Origin: an uncultured Williamsia sp.
Lineage (GTDB): Bacteria > Actinomycetota > Actinomycetes > Mycobacteriales > Mycobacteriaceae
Assembly: GCF_947494875.1 (NCBI RefSeq)
Contig: NZ_CANLWM010000004.1
Location: 124,001-188,000 of the forward strand
DNA: 64,000 nt
Direction of reading: 5' to 3'
A program made the translations under genes and the position numbers. Positions 1 through 9,963 of the stretch are shown here, in pieces. The notes under the pieces are model-generated. The model was not told the DNA's origin. It ran no database searches and worked only from the letters and a program-made list of their open reading frames with translations. The first letter of the stretch is position 1; each line of letters begins with the position of its first letter.

Positions 1-1
1 C

Positions 2-691
2 GACACCGTGTTCGTGCTCCACCTCAACGAGGAGGGCGTGTCGGACACCGAGAACGTCCTCGGCCCACCACAGGTGGCGCAGATCAACGAGCTCCTGGAC
101 GAGGTGCTCGCCTCGGAGGGCCCAGCGGCGCTCGTCACCACCGGTGCGGGGAAGTTCTTCTCCACAGGCCTCGACACCGCCTGGGTTCTCGAACACGTCG
201 ACCAGGTCGACGCGTACACGCAGAGCGTGCAGGAACTCCTCGCGCGGCTGCTGACCTTCCCGATGCCCACCGCGGCCGCGGTGCAGGGTCACGCGTTCGG
301 CGGGGGCGCGCTCGTCGCCATCGCGCACGACCACATCGTCATGCGCGCCGACCGTGGCTACATCTGCATGCCCGGCATCACCATCGGTGCCAGCTATGCG
401 CCGGGGAGTGTGCTGCTCGTCGCCGATCGTCTGCCCGTGCGGCCCGCGCACGAGATGCTCATGACCGGCCGTCGCTACGGCGGAGAGCTCGCACGGGATC
501 TCGGGATCGCCGACGCGGCGGTCGCGGCCGATGAGGTGCTCGCCGCCGCCATCACCTACGGACGAACGCACCAGAACACACGCGGTCGCACGCTGGGCGA
601 GATCAAGTCGTCGCGCTATGCCTCGACCGTCGCCGCATTGCAGGCCACGGTGACCGGAGTCGGCGACCAGGCGGCGATCGCCGGGGACTGA
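2..691 (+). CDS. enoyl-CoA hydratase/isomerase (crotonase) family protein, 5' end cut
   Basis: A crotonase-fold protein, probably acting on acyl-CoA thioesters as a hydratase or double-bond isomerase. The glycine-rich oxyanion-hole stretch GHAFGGGALVAIAHD and the upstream KFFSTGLD strand are visible. The reading frame is open to the window edge (codons for Asp and Thr precede the GTG at base 8), and family members normally have about 10 more residues before the FVLHL strand, so the start lies outside the window. The usual second catalytic acidic residue of hydratases is not obvious, so isomerase or another crotonase activity is equally possible. It converges on the SRPBCC gene, with 3 bases between the stops. 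Confidence 0.8.
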   Translation, partial: DTVFVLHLNEEGVSDTENVLGPPQVAQINELLDEVLASEGPAALVTTGAGKFFSTGLDTAWVLEHVDQVDAYTQSVQELLARLLTFPMPTAAAVQGHAFGGGALVAIAHDHIVMRADRGYICMPGITIGASYAPGSVLLVADRLPVRPAHEMLMTGRRYGGELARDLGIADAAVAADEVLAAAITYGRTHQNTRGRTLGEIKSSRYASTVAALQATVTGVGDQAAIAGD

Positions 692-694
692 CCC

Positions 695-1183
695 TCAGCT
701 CTCGGCGAGGTGCTTCAGGTTCAGCAGTTGTCGTCGGGCCATGACGAGGTCGCCGGCGGACACCAGCGGCGCGACCACACGGCCGCGTGCCATCACGATC
801 TTGAGCAGCAAGCGGGTTGAGTCCTGTTCGGGCAGAACAGCATACGACATGATTGCGCCGGCGATCGAGCCGGTCAGCTCGACGCCCGGTGTCACGGAGA
901 GGATGCGTCCCATCGGTCGTCCGGCGCAGGAGATGAAGTGGTCGCCCACACGAGGTTCGGGTAGCTCGAGAAGGGTTCGGGGCGAGCGTCGCCCGAGGTT
1001 GTCGATCCAGTCGTAGGAGTACGGCGCCACGCGGATCTGCGTGACCCAGGGCCACACGCGCTCCGTCGGTGCGGACACGTTCACGCCTCGCCACGCCTGA
1101 AGGACCGGCTGCTCGACGATGTAGTCGCACGCGAAGCGTCGCCGCACCTCGTAGTCCCGCACTCCCCACCGGTTGCCGATCAT
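695..1183 (-). CDS. SRPBCC/polyketide-cyclase-like protein
   Basis: A 162-residue protein read as a START/Bet v1-like (SRPBCC) fold. It has the family's typical early segment (VNVSAPTERVWPWVTQ), a central PRVGDHF turn and a C-terminal long helix (MARRQLLNLKHLAE). Such proteins bind hydrophobic ligands. No catalytic residues can be named and the substrate is unknown. It is a single gene transcribed toward the crotonase. The assignment rests on pattern and length only. Confidence 0.65.
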   Translation of the reverse strand: MIGNRWGVRDYEVRRRFACDYIVEQPVLQAWRGVNVSAPTERVWPWVTQIRVAPYSYDWIDNLGRRSPRTLLELPEPRVGDHFISCAGRPMGRILSVTPGVELTGSIAGAIMSYAVLPEQDSTRLLLKIVMARGRVVAPLVSAGDLVMARRQLLNLKHLAES

Positions 1184-1311
1184 GACCCGTTCCTACCAGC
1201 GATCGTTCCCAGCCACCTCCCAGCCTCCGGACAGTCGCAACCGAGACACAACGGACATCGTGTGCGACGTACCGACCGGCGTGCGCCGGTCCCCACTCCC
1301 ACGGAGGATCC

Positions 1312-3422
1312 ATGACCACCCTTGTCGACCGGGCGCGCCCGCCCTCCGAGCCGGATCCCGATGGTGGTCGCCATCGGGCCGCCCTCGACGCCTCTCGACC
1401 GTTCCGATCGCGGCTGTTGACACGCGCCCCGCTGCCGATCCTGCTCGTCGTCACCGCGGTGCTCTACCTGTGGAACCTGTCGATGAACGGATACGCCAAC
1501 ACCTTCTACGCCGCGGCCGCACAGGCCGGCGGGAGCAGCTGGAAGGCATGGTTCTTCGGATCGCTCGACGCGCAGAACTTCATCACCGTCGACAAGCCGC
1601 CCGCCTCGCTGTGGGTCACCGGGCTCTCGGTGCGCATCTTCGGCATGAACAGCTGGGCCGTGCTGGTGCCGCAGGCGCTGATGGGTATCGCGGCAGTGGC
1701 GCTGCTGTACGCGACGATCCGTCGGACGATCGCCGACGAGAGACTCGGCACGATCGCCGCGACCATCGCGGGCGCCGTCCTGGCGTTCACTCCCGCCGCG
1801 GCACTGATGTTCCGGTTCAACAACCCCGACGCGCTGCTGGTCCTGCTCATGGTCGGTGCCGGGTACGCCCTGATCCGCGCCGTCACCGCCGGCTCCGGCC
1901 GCTGGCTCGCACTCGTGGGCGTCGCACTGGGATTCGCGTTCCTCACGAAGATGCTGCAGGGCCTTCTGATGCTGCCGGCATTCGGTCTGGCGTACCTCCT
2001 GTTGGCGAACACCGGGTGGGTGCGTCGCCTGGTGCACCTGGCTATGGCGACCGTGTCGCTGGTCGTCGCGGCCGGCTGGTGGGTGCTCGTCGTCGCGCTG
2101 TGGCCCGCCGGATCGCGGCCGTACATCGGTGGGTCGACGAACAACACGGTGATGGATCTGGTGTTGGGCTACAACGGTCTCGGCCGCATCCTCGGTGGCA
2201 GCGGCGGCAATGGCGGCGGCGGCGGAGGAATGGGCCCCAGCAGCGCCCCCGCGGGTTCCAGTTTCGGTGGTGCCGCCGGTCTCGACCGGCTGTTCGGGTC
2301 CGAGATGGGCAACGAGATCTCCTGGCTGCTGCCCGTCGCCCTCTTCGTGCTGGTCTTCGGCGGGTACCTCCTGGTGCGGAATTCATCGTCGTGCGAACGG
2401 CCACACGGCTCGACCGCGGGGAGCAGACCGGTCTCGTGATGTGGGGAGGTTGGCTGCTGGTCACCGGCCTGGTTTTCGCCTTCATGAGCGGCACGATGCA
2501 CCCTTACTACTCGGTGGCTCTGGCCCCGGCGATCGGCGCGCTGGTAGGGCTCGGCGCAGCATTCGCGTGGCGACTCCGGGAGCGTCTCGACGGTCGACTC
2601 GCCATGGCAGCAATGATCGGTCTCGCTGCCGTGTGGGCCATCGTGCTGCTGTCCCGCAACGACTTCGGGCCGGTATGGACCCGATGGGCGATCGGTGCGA
2701 TCGCCGCCCTCAGTGTGGTCGCCGTCGTCGTCGGTGGCGTCCTGAAGTGGAAGAAGGTCGTCGCCACCGCCGCGATCGTCGGTGCCCTCGCCGGGTTCAG
2801 TGCGACCGCTGCGTTCGGGATCGCCACTGCGGCCACCGAGCACACGGGATCAATCCCGACCGCGGTCTCCACGTCGGAGGCATCGGGGATGGGTGGGCCC
2901 GGCGGCGGGATGGGCGGTGGCCCGGGTGGTTCGGGCGGCACCGGTGGGTCCGGTGGGTCTGCCCAGCGCGGTACGCCTCCGGCGGGCGCCGGCGGACAGC
3001 AGGGTTCGTCGGCACAGCAGGGTTCGTCGGCACGGCAGGGCTCTGCTCCCACGCAGTCGGCCGCGAGCCGCGGTGGCGGCATGGGGATGGGCGGAGAAAC
3101 GTCCTCGCAGCTCAATGCGATGCTGAAGTCCACGACCACCACATGGTCCGCGGCCACGAACGGTTCGCAGTCGGCGGCGGAACTAGAGATCGCGAGCGGC
3201 ACATCGGTGATGGCCATCGGCGGTTGGAGTGGTGATCCCACCCCGACTCTCGCGCAATTCATCCAGTACGTGAAGGACGGCAAGATCGCCTACTACATCG
3301 GCAGCGAATCAGGAGGCGGCCCTGGTGGCGGCAGCTCGAGCGCCCAGCAGATCGCCCAGTGGGTCGCGGCGAACTACACCGCGACCACGGTCGGCGGACA
3401 GACGGTCTACGCGCTGACCTGA
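1312..3422 (+). pseudogene. YkcA/YkcB-like GT39-family membrane glycosyltransferase, interrupted by a frameshift
   Basis: The first reading frame (ATG at 1312, ends at 2439) encodes a polytopic ArnT/PMT-like glycosyltransferase: after the first membrane segment comes a periplasmic loop with YANTFYAAAAQA and DKPPASLW, typical of lipid-linked sugar transferases. The rest of the protein continues in another frame from about 2390 (RTATRLDRGEQTG, then the HPYYSVALAPA segment, more membrane helices and the Gly/Gln-rich C-terminal domain) to the stop at 3422. Family members run through both parts, so this is one gene broken at about 2375-2395. Removing 17 bases between two GTGCG copies restores a continuous LLVRTATRLD. 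It is either a real inactivating insertion or an assembly error. The likely role, if intact, is envelope glycosylation. Confidence 0.75.
2997..3050 (+). repeat. 18-bp tandem repeat in the Gly/Gln-rich tail of the glycosyltransferase
   Basis: Two identical 18-base units (2997-3014 and 3015-3032) and one degenerate copy encode QQGSSA repeats in the low-complexity linker before the C-terminal domain. Confidence 0.8.
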
Positions 3423-3510
3423 GGCGGTCGGTTCTGAACAAACACCACACGGTTCCGGTGCCGGTACGTGTCGCTCGCCGACACGGATCGGCACCGGAAT
3501 CGTTGCTGCG

Positions 3511-3924
3511 TCAGGGTTGCCAGAGCATGAGGTCGTTGCGGTCGGTGAAACCACACCGTCGGTACAGGGGGATGGACGCGACGGTGGGGGACAGGAAGAC
3601 CTTCGCGTACCCGCGGTCGGATGCGACGGCGAGCACGTGACGGACCAATGCCTCACCCAGCCCCTCACCTCGTGCGTAGCCGCGCACGTAGAGGTGTCCG
3701 AGGTACCCCCACCGCCCGGCTGCAGCGTCCGAGGGCGACGGCATCCGGGTGTACGCGGTGAGCGCGACCATCCCGACGGCCCCTCCGTCGGCGTCGTGGC
3801 TCGTCCAGACGGTTCGTGTGGGGTCCTCCATCCACGCGCCCACCGCCGCGACGAAGTCGGCGTCCGGGTCGTCGGGCAGGGACCGATCGAGCGTGTGCGC
3901 CCACTCGCAGCGGAGCCGTGCCAC
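3511..3924 (-). CDS. GNAT-family N-acetyltransferase
   Basis: A 137-residue GCN5-related acetyltransferase that would use acetyl-CoA on an unknown amine. The acetyl-CoA-binding motif A is clear (YLGHLYVRGYARGEGLGEAL), followed by motif B (IPLYRRCGF). The GTG start gives VARLRCEWAHTL, which begins within the first helix of the fold. A normal N-terminus, VTIRLA, is encoded just upstream at 3941-3958 in a different frame; dropping one base near 3940 would join it as VTIRLA-STPADVARLRCEW. The gene may therefore be frameshifted or carry a sequencing error. No in-frame start exists further upstream before a stop. Confidence 0.7.
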   Translation of the reverse strand: MARLRCEWAHTLDRSLPDDPDADFVAAVGAWMEDPTRTVWTSHDADGGAVGMVALTAYTRMPSPSDAAAGRWGYLGHLYVRGYARGEGLGEALVRHVLAVASDRGYAKVFLSPTVASIPLYRRCGFTDRNDLMLWQP

Positions 3925-3991
3925 GTCGGCCGGGGTCGACGGCGAGGCGGATGGTCACCGATCGAGGATGCCAGCCGGCACCCGCTGCCTC

Positions 3992-3997
3992 TACCCT
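3992..3997 (+). promoter_or_regulatory. -10 box (TACCCT) for a leaderless transcript
   Basis: TACCCT fits TANNNT and lies 8 nt before the ATG at 4006. The same spacing recurs at many starts in this window, which supports this start. Confidence 0.45.
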
Positions 3998-4005
3998 TCG
4001 ACGGC

Positions 4006-4869
4006 ATGACGGCACGCGGGATGAGCGCGCGGATCGACCTCTCCACCCGACTGTTCTGGCGAGGCGTCGGACGGCCGATCGACCCGACGTCGCCGCATGA
4101 CTGGTGGCTCGCGGCCCCGCACAACCCACCCGGTTCCCAGGGCGACGCATGGCTCGACGCGTTCGCGTCGCAGGGGACGGTCGCCGATCGTCCTCGGGCC
4201 GGACTGTTCGACGACATGTCCGCGCTCAATGGGCCGGGATTCCGCGCCGACGACCTCGACGGCCTGGTGCGCGACTTCTACGAGCAGACGTCGGCCTGGG
4301 CGATGGACGTGTGGTCCCAATGGAATCCGCTGTTCGCGCCCGGCGGTGCGTTCATCACCCGGTACTTCGGGCGACGCGTCCGGCAAATAGCCCTCCCGAC
4401 CTCACCCCTGTCGGTGAGTCGCGGCATGACCAGCGACGTCCGCGTGGTCATCGACGCAGACGACCGTCGCCTCGGCGCAGCCTGGCTCCGCACGCTCGTC
4501 AGCGACGGCAGTCCGGTCTACAGCGGCTTCTACGGCGTGCAGACCCCGCCCGGCGCCGCCGACGGTCAACCGCACGTCCGGGTCGCTTTCCCCCTCGAAT
4601 TGGGGTCGGTCCAGGTGTTCCTGCGGCCGTCGGTGACCGCCGAGGGGGCACTGCGGCTCGTCTCCCGCTCGCGGACGTTCGGTGAGGACGGCGCCTACGT
4701 CTCGGTGCTGCACCGTGGTCGGTGGTTCGCCGCGCGGGCGCCGTTGCGGGAGGAGTTCGTCGTCTACCCCGACGGGGAGTACACCGTCCGCACCGACCAC
4801 CGCCTGGCCGTCGGGCCCCTGACCGCCATGCGATTGCACTACCGATTGGCGCGGGTGGGCGACAGCTGA
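4006..4869 (+). CDS. conserved hypothetical protein, 287 aa
   Basis: I do not recognise a named family. The ATG at 4006 was chosen because a TACCCT -10 box sits 8 nt upstream; ATG 4021 is an alternative. The N-terminal part is helical and Trp-rich (DWWLAAPHN, EQTSAWAMDVWSQWNPLF). The C-terminal half is beta-rich (VYSGFYGVQ, HVRVAFPLELGSVQVFLRP, DGEYTVRTDH) and could be a lipocalin-like or barrel domain. There is no signal peptide or membrane helix, so it is probably cytoplasmic. It runs divergently from the GNAT gene. Function unknown. Confidence 0.6.
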   Translation: MTARGMSARIDLSTRLFWRGVGRPIDPTSPHDWWLAAPHNPPGSQGDAWLDAFASQGTVADRPRAGLFDDMSALNGPGFRADDLDGLVRDFYEQTSAWAMDVWSQWNPLFAPGGAFITRYFGRRVRQIALPTSPLSVSRGMTSDVRVVIDADDRRLGAAWLRTLVSDGSPVYSGFYGVQTPPGAADGQPHVRVAFPLELGSVQVFLRPSVTAEGALRLVSRSRTFGEDGAYVSVLHRGRWFAARAPLREEFVVYPDGEYTVRTDHRLAVGPLTAMRLHYRLARVGDS

Positions 4870-5089
4870 CAGTCACGGGGCCGCACCCGATGAGACACCT
4901 CGCCCACCGTGCTCGGTGTTCGTCTCGCTGGGGCGCTGTCGGTTGCGGATCTGGGGAGAGACCGATGTGCGGGCGTGGACGGGCCCGCGTTGTGTCACAA
5001 CGTGTCCGGGTTGCCTTTCCCTTCGCGGCTCGGGTGGTCCCGTTCTCCACAGCCTGTCGCCGACGCTGGTTCTTGTCGGTGGTCCCGCC

Positions 5090-5095
5090 TATAGT
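5090..5095 (+). promoter_or_regulatory. -10 box (TATAGT) for a leaderless DUF222/HNH transcript
   Basis: TATAGT is followed by 7 nt and then the ATG at 5103, placing the expected transcription start at or next to the start codon. The 230 bases upstream (4870-5089) hold no other feature I can support. Confidence 0.55.
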
Positions 5096-5102
5096 CGAAC
5101 AC

Positions 5103-6764
5103 ATGAGCGAATCGGGGACTCTCGACACCACGGGTGTCGTGGCGTCGCTGGCCGCGGACGAGAAGCACTCCGCCGCTGAGCTGATCGAGATCCTCGCGCA
5201 CTGCCGCTCGATCACCGCCTCGGCCGACTACCGGATGCTGCAGGCGGCGTCGCTCATCCACGACGAGCGGTGCGAGGACCACCTCGTCGCGGTCGCCGAA
5301 CACGACTCCGGGCAACGATCCTCGGTCGACGAGCTGATGGCTGCGGGGATGGATCATCTCGCCGGGCGGGACCCCAGGGCGGGGTTCGGGCCCGACGGGC
5401 TCGAGCGGGCGACCGCCGAGATCGGCGCCGTCCTCAACGTCCCAGCGGCGAAAGCGCGGGAGATCATCGTCGCCGGTGACGTCGCCCGCTACCGGCTGGT
5501 GTTCACCGGGCAGGCCCTGGCGGTGGGGCGGATCGATCTGGCCGGGTTCCTGCTCATCTGCGCCCGCACCAAGCTCGTCGTCGATCCGGATCTGGTGAAG
5601 ATCCTCGACACCCACATCGCCCAGGCCCTGTTCGAGCGGCCACCGCTGTCGCGGGCCCGGCTGGTCGCGATGGTCGACGCGATCGTGGCGATGGTCGACC
5701 CCGACGCCCTGGTCCGGCGCAAGGAACGCGCCGCCGCCGACCGCGACGTGACCATCCGCCCCGACCGGTTCCAGCCCGGCGCCTCGCGGATGTCGGCGTC
5801 GCTGCCGATGGTCGACGCCGCCGCGATCGACGCCCGCCTGACCGCGATGGCAGGCTCGGTCCACACCGGTGACCCCCGCACCCGCGCGCAACGCCGCGCC
5901 GACGCGCTCATCGCCCTCGCCGCCGGACACGACCACCTCATCTGCGGCTGCGACACCTGCACCACAACCGTCGACCCCGATGCCGCTACGCCCGTCGATG
6001 TGGATGTCGACGCGATGGTCGACCTCGACCACGCAGACACACCGGACGATGCGCCTGCGTCAACACCGGCCGGAGACACGCCATCGCCGGCGGCAGCCGA
6101 GCCGCCCGCACCGCAGCCGATCGCCCCGCCGGTGGGTCCGGTGCGGCCGGTGTTCCACATCGTGGTCAACCTGTCGACCCTGCTCGGATTGGATGATCAC
6201 CCCGGCTACCTCGACGGGCGCGGGATCATCGACGCCGACACCATGCGCGCCCTGCTCGCCGACGCCCACCGCGAATTCCTGCGCCGCGACGACCCCGCAC
6301 GAGCCGCCGCCTCAGCCTCGACCTACGTCCCCTCGAAGAAACTCGCCACGCTCATCCGATGCTCGGAGATCTGCTGCACCTTCCCCGGCTGCTCAGCCCC
6401 CGCCTGGAACGTCGACCTCGACCACACCGACCCGTTCGACCACCGCGACCCCGGCCACGGCGGCCAGACCACCCGGGCGAACCTGAAACCCCTGTGCCGG
6501 TTCCACCACCGCACCAAAACCTTCAACCGCGCCTGGCGGGACTACCAATCACCACTCGGTGAGGCGTTCTTCCAGTCCCCCACCGGCCACATGTTCCTCG
6601 GCAACGCCTACACAGCCCTCGACATCTTCCCCGCCCTCGGACCACCCGGGAAACCGGAAAAACACCCGGCGAGAACAACACTCGATCAGCGCCGAGCAAC
6701 AGCCCGCGCCGCACACCAGCGCGCGGTCGAGCGCGCCGAGGAGGCGGACCCGCCACCGTTCTGA
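5103..6764 (+). CDS. DUF222 / HNH-endonuclease (13E12 repeat family) protein
   Basis: A 553-residue protein with an N-terminal DUF222 helical domain (about residues 20-270), an acidic Pro/Asp-rich linker (about 285-345) and a C-terminal HNH nuclease domain. The zinc/HNH pattern is visible: CTFPGCSAP, the catalytic-type VDLDH, then NLKPLCRFHHRTKTF. These are the 13E12 repeat proteins that occur in many copies in Mycobacteriales genomes. Their biological role is not settled; a link to mobile or selfish elements is often proposed. A second, shorter paralogue lies at 54693-55964. A leaderless promoter fits the ATG at 5103. Confidence 0.85.
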   Translation: MSESGTLDTTGVVASLAADEKHSAAELIEILAHCRSITASADYRMLQAASLIHDERCEDHLVAVAEHDSGQRSSVDELMAAGMDHLAGRDPRAGFGPDGLERATAEIGAVLNVPAAKAREIIVAGDVARYRLVFTGQALAVGRIDLAGFLLICARTKLVVDPDLVKILDTHIAQALFERPPLSRARLVAMVDAIVAMVDPDALVRRKERAAADRDVTIRPDRFQPGASRMSASLPMVDAAAIDARLTAMAGSVHTGDPRTRAQRRADALIALAAGHDHLICGCDTCTTTVDPDAATPVDVDVDAMVDLDHADTPDDAPASTPAGDTPSPAAAEPPAPQPIAPPVGPVRPVFHIVVNLSTLLGLDDHPGYLDGRGIIDADTMRALLADAHREFLRRDDPARAAASASTYVPSKKLATLIRCSEICCTFPGCSAPAWNVDLDHTDPFDHRDPGHGGQTTRANLKPLCRFHHRTKTFNRAWRDYQSPLGEAFFQSPTGHMFLGNAYTALDIFPALGPPGKPEKHPARTTLDQRRATARAAHQRAVERAEEADPPPF

Positions 6765-6773
6765 CGGTCGAGA

Positions 6774-7754
6774 TCAGCGTCGGGCGTTGAGGATGACGTC
6801 TCCGATTCCCTCGCCGAGGGGGACGGGGCGGCACGCGCCGGGAAGCGCTGCACCACCGAGGTCCTCGACGACGAGGTTCTGGGCGACCGCGTCGTAGGGC
6901 ATCCGGAAGTGGCCGGTCATGTCGGCGGGGCACCGTTCCTGGATGACGACGTCTCGAGCATTCGGGCCGTGCAGGATGCCGCTGCTCGACGGCTGGATGA
7001 CCTCGTCAACGGCGGTGCGGATGGTCAGGTAGCGCACCCCGGAGACGGTCTCGGTGGGCGTGTTCAACTCTCGCAGGAAGTCCGATCCCACCACCTGCTG
7101 CAGCATCGACGGGTTCACCGGCTTCGGCGAGACCAACTGCGGGACGCCGGGGATGCGCGTCAACAGACCGAGGCCGTAGAAGGTGCTGCCGTGGCTCGGG
7201 GGCGCCAGGCCCACCCAGTGATCGACGACGGGCGCCGCGCCGAGCTCGTCCACCACGTACCTCGCGACGGTCGCGCCCTGGGAGTACCCGACGATGTCGA
7301 CGCGGGCGGCTCTGGTCCATGCGCGCACCCGGTCGACGAACGACCGGACCGCGAGCGCCCCGACCCGGATGTCCTGCGTGCCGAAGGTCGTCGCGCCGAC
7401 CGCACCGCCGTAGTTGATCGCGTAGACGCAGAACCCCTGAGCCGCGAGGGTCGGGGCGAGACCGGAGAAGTCGGCATAGGCGCTCGAGTCGGTGCCGTGC
7501 AACAGCACGACGGGTCGTGGGTGGGATGTCGACGGTCGGCACGCGGGATCGTTGGTCCCGGCGGGCCGGGCGTCGGGATGGTCGACGGCGTACCGCCGCA
7601 CCGCGGAGATCGTGGTGAATGCCGGCGCGTCGGCCATCGGGACCACGGACACCACGCGTCCCGCCGGGGTGGCCGCGGCCGGCACCCCGACGACGCCGAT
7701 CAGGACACCGACCGACACCGCAACCGTCGTCATTGACGTAGCAAACCGTCGCAT
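6774..7754 (-). CDS. secreted triacylglycerol lipase/esterase (alpha/beta hydrolase)
   Basis: A 326-residue alpha/beta hydrolase of the class 2 lipase type. The ATG at 7754 gives an export signal: MRRFATSMTTVAVSVGVLIG followed by AAATPAG. The oxyanion strand PVVLLHGTDSSA and the nucleophile elbow GYSQGATVARY (catalytic Ser) are clear; a late Asp and GHFRMPYD give plausible acid and His partners. It probably hydrolyses lipid or ester substrates outside the cell. It is divergent from pta across 100 bp and converges on the DUF222 gene, with 9 bases between the stops. Confidence 0.85.
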   Translation of the reverse strand: MRRFATSMTTVAVSVGVLIGVVGVPAAATPAGRVVSVVPMADAPAFTTISAVRRYAVDHPDARPAGTNDPACRPSTSHPRPVVLLHGTDSSAYADFSGLAPTLAAQGFCVYAINYGGAVGATTFGTQDIRVGALAVRSFVDRVRAWTRAARVDIVGYSQGATVARYVVDELGAAPVVDHWVGLAPPSHGSTFYGLGLLTRIPGVPQLVSPKPVNPSMLQQVVGSDFLRELNTPTETVSGVRYLTIRTAVDEVIQPSSSGILHGPNARDVVIQERCPADMTGHFRMPYDAVAQNLVVEDLGGAALPGACRPVPLGEGIGDVILNARR

Positions 7755-7841
7755 TGTTTCAGTGAAGACCGCGGTGGCCCTGCCGGTCGAGAGTACGAAC
7801 GACCGATTCGGTGGAGGGCGCGTACCGATCCGGTCACGCCC

Positions 7842-7847
7842 TAGGCT
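7842..7847 (+). promoter_or_regulatory. -10 box (TAGGCT) of pta-ackA
   Basis: TAGGCT is followed by 7 nt and then the ATG at 7855, the leaderless spacing seen repeatedly in this window. Confidence 0.5.
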
Positions 7848-7854
7848 GTGGGCC

Positions 7855-9963
7855 ATGGGCGCAGACAGTCCCGCGGGACCCCCCGGCACGTCGAGCAGCA
7901 TCTACATCGCGTCCCCCGAGGGGGACACCGGCAAGTCGACCATCGCGTTGGGGACGTTGCACCTGCTCGCGGCCACCGGCGGCCGGGTCGGCGTGTTCCG
8001 CCCGATCTCCCGCGCGGCGTCGGGCGAGCGGGACTACATCCTCGAGTTGCTCATGGAACACGACTCGGTCGACCTCTCCTACGACGACTGCATCGGCGTC
8101 ACCTACGAACAGGTCCACGCCGATCCCGAGGCGACGCTGGCCGAGATCGTCGACCGGTTCCACGCCGTCGAGGAGCAGTGCGACTCGATCCTCGTCATCG
8201 GGTCCGACTTCACCGACGTGGCGAGCCCGTCGGAGTTGAGCTTCAACGCGCGCATCGCCGCCAACCTCGGCACCCCGATGCTGCTGGCGCTCAAGGCGGC
8301 CGACCGCTCGCCCGACGAGGTGGTGTCGCTCGCCGAGGTCTGTCTCGCCGAGATCCGAGGGGAACACGCCCAGGCCGTCGCGCTCATCGCCAACCGCTGC
8401 GAGCCCGACGACGTCGACACCATTCGCGAACGGCTCGAGGCCACCGGCCTGCCCGCGTGGGCACTTCCCGAGGACCCGGTACTGGTGGCGCCGACGATGT
8501 CCGAGCTGAAGACCGCGCTGGGCGGAGAGCTGTACAGCGGTGATCCCGAACTGCTCGACCGGGAGGCGCTCAGCGTGATGGTGGGCGGGATGACCGCCGA
8601 GCACATCCTGGAGCGGCTCACCGACGGCGTCGCCGTCATCGCACCCGCCGATCGGTCCGACGTGCTGCTGGCCCTGGTGACGGCCAATGCCGCACAGGGC
8701 TTCCCGAAGCTGTCGGGGATCATCCTCAACGGCGGGATCATGCCCCACCCGATGATCGAGTCGCTGGTGCAGGGCCTGCGCCCGGCGCTGCCGATCATCA
8801 CCTGCGAGCAGGGCACCTACGAGACCGCGCGCACCGCGGCGCTCGCGCGCGGACGCGTCGGGGTCGAGTCGGTTCGCAAGATCGACGCGGCCCTCACCCT
8901 GATGGAGAACCACGTCGACTCCGACAGCCTCCTCGACAAGTTGCGGCTCTCGGCGCCGACGGTCGTCACCCCGCAGATGTTCGAGTACCAGCTCGTCGCC
9001 CGGGCCAAGTCCGACCGCAAGCGGATCGTGCTGCCCGAGGGCACCGACGACCGCATCCTGCGCGCGTCGGGACGTCTGCTGCGTCGCGGTGTCGCCGACC
9101 TCACGCTGCTCGGCAACGTCGACGACGTGCACTCGCGCGCACAGGAACTCGGTATCGACCTGTCCGACGCGCAGGTCATCGACCCGCAGACCTCGGAGCA
9201 TCGTGAGCAGTTCGCCCAGACCTACGCCGACCTGCGTTCCCACAAGGGCGTCAACCTCGACCGCGCACACCAGGTGGTCACCGATGTGTCCTACTTCGGC
9301 ACGCTGATGGTGCACGCCGGGATGGTCGACGGCATGGTGTCCGGGGCGGCGCACACGACGGCCCACACCATCCGGCCGGCGTTCGAGATCGTCAAGACCA
9401 CCGAAGGCGTCTCGACGGTGTCGAGCGTGTTCTTCATGTGCCTCGCCGATCGTGTTCTCGCGTACGGTGACTGCGCCATCGTCCCCGACCCGTCCGCCGA
9501 GCAACTCGCCGACATCGCGATCTCCTCGGCCGCGACGGCCTCGCAGTTCGGCATCGAGCCGCGAGTGGCACTGCTGTCCTACTCGACCGGCGAGTCCGGG
9601 TCCGGTGCGGACGTCGACAAGGTGCGTGAGGCCACCGAACTGGTGCGGGAGCGCGACCCGGATCTGTTGGTGGAGGGCCCCATCCAGTACGACGCGGCAG
9701 TCGAGCCGAGCGTGGCCAAGAGCAAGATGCCCGACTCCGAGGTCGCCGGACGCGCCACCGTCCTCGTGTTCCCGGACCTGAACACCGGCAACAACACCTA
9801 CAAGGCGGTGCAGCGTAGCGCCGGTGCCGTCGCCATCGGGCCGGTCCTGCAAGGGCTGGCCGCCCCCATCAACGACCTGTCGCGCGGTGCGCTGGTCTCC
9901 GACATCGTCAACACCGTGGCCATCACGGCCATCCAGGCGCAGGCACTCGGGGACGCGCAGTGA
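7855..9963 (+). CDS. pta: phosphate acetyltransferase
   Basis: Converts acetyl-CoA and phosphate to acetyl phosphate in the cytoplasm, the first step of the Pta-AckA acetate pathway. At 702 aa it is the long form. The N-terminal P-loop-like domain has [14 protein letters not shown] at about residues 20-33, a DRTGG-type regulatory domain follows, and the C-terminal PTA/PTB catalytic domain starts around [21 protein letters not shown]. The ATG at 7855 is supported by the -10 box and by alignment to the usual N-terminus. Its stop overlaps the ackA start in a GTGA, so the two are co-translated. Confidence 0.95.
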   Translation: MGADSPAGPPGTSSSIYIASPEGDTGKSTIALGTLHLLAATGGRVGVFRPISRAASGERDYILELLMEHDSVDLSYDDCIGVTYEQVHADPEATLAEIVDRFHAVEEQCDSILVIGSDFTDVASPSELSFNARIAANLGTPMLLALKAADRSPDEVVSLAEVCLAEIRGEHAQAVALIANRCEPDDVDTIRERLEATGLPAWALPEDPVLVAPTMSELKTALGGELYSGDPELLDREALSVMVGGMTAEHILERLTDGVAVIAPADRSDVLLALVTANAAQGFPKLSGIILNGGIMPHPMIESLVQGLRPALPIITCEQGTYETARTAALARGRVGVESVRKIDAALTLMENHVDSDSLLDKLRLSAPTVVTPQMFEYQLVARAKSDRKRIVLPEGTDDRILRASGRLLRRGVADLTLLGNVDDVHSRAQELGIDLSDAQVIDPQTSEHREQFAQTYADLRSHKGVNLDRAHQVVTDVSYFGTLMVHAGMVDGMVSGAAHTTAHTIRPAFEIVKTTEGVSTVSSVFFMCLADRVLAYGDCAIVPDPSAEQLADIAISSAATASQFGIEPRVALLSYSTGESGSGADVDKVREATELVRERDPDLLVEGPIQYDAAVEPSVAKSKMPDSEVAGRATVLVFPDLNTGNNTYKAVQRSAGAVAIGPVLQGLAAPINDLSRGALVSDIVNTVAITAIQAQALGDAQ

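Noticed and set aside
2195-3235. Long Arg-rich open frames overlapping the glycosyltransferase
   Set aside because: They have the composition expected of out-of-frame readings of high-GC coding DNA and no domain similarity.
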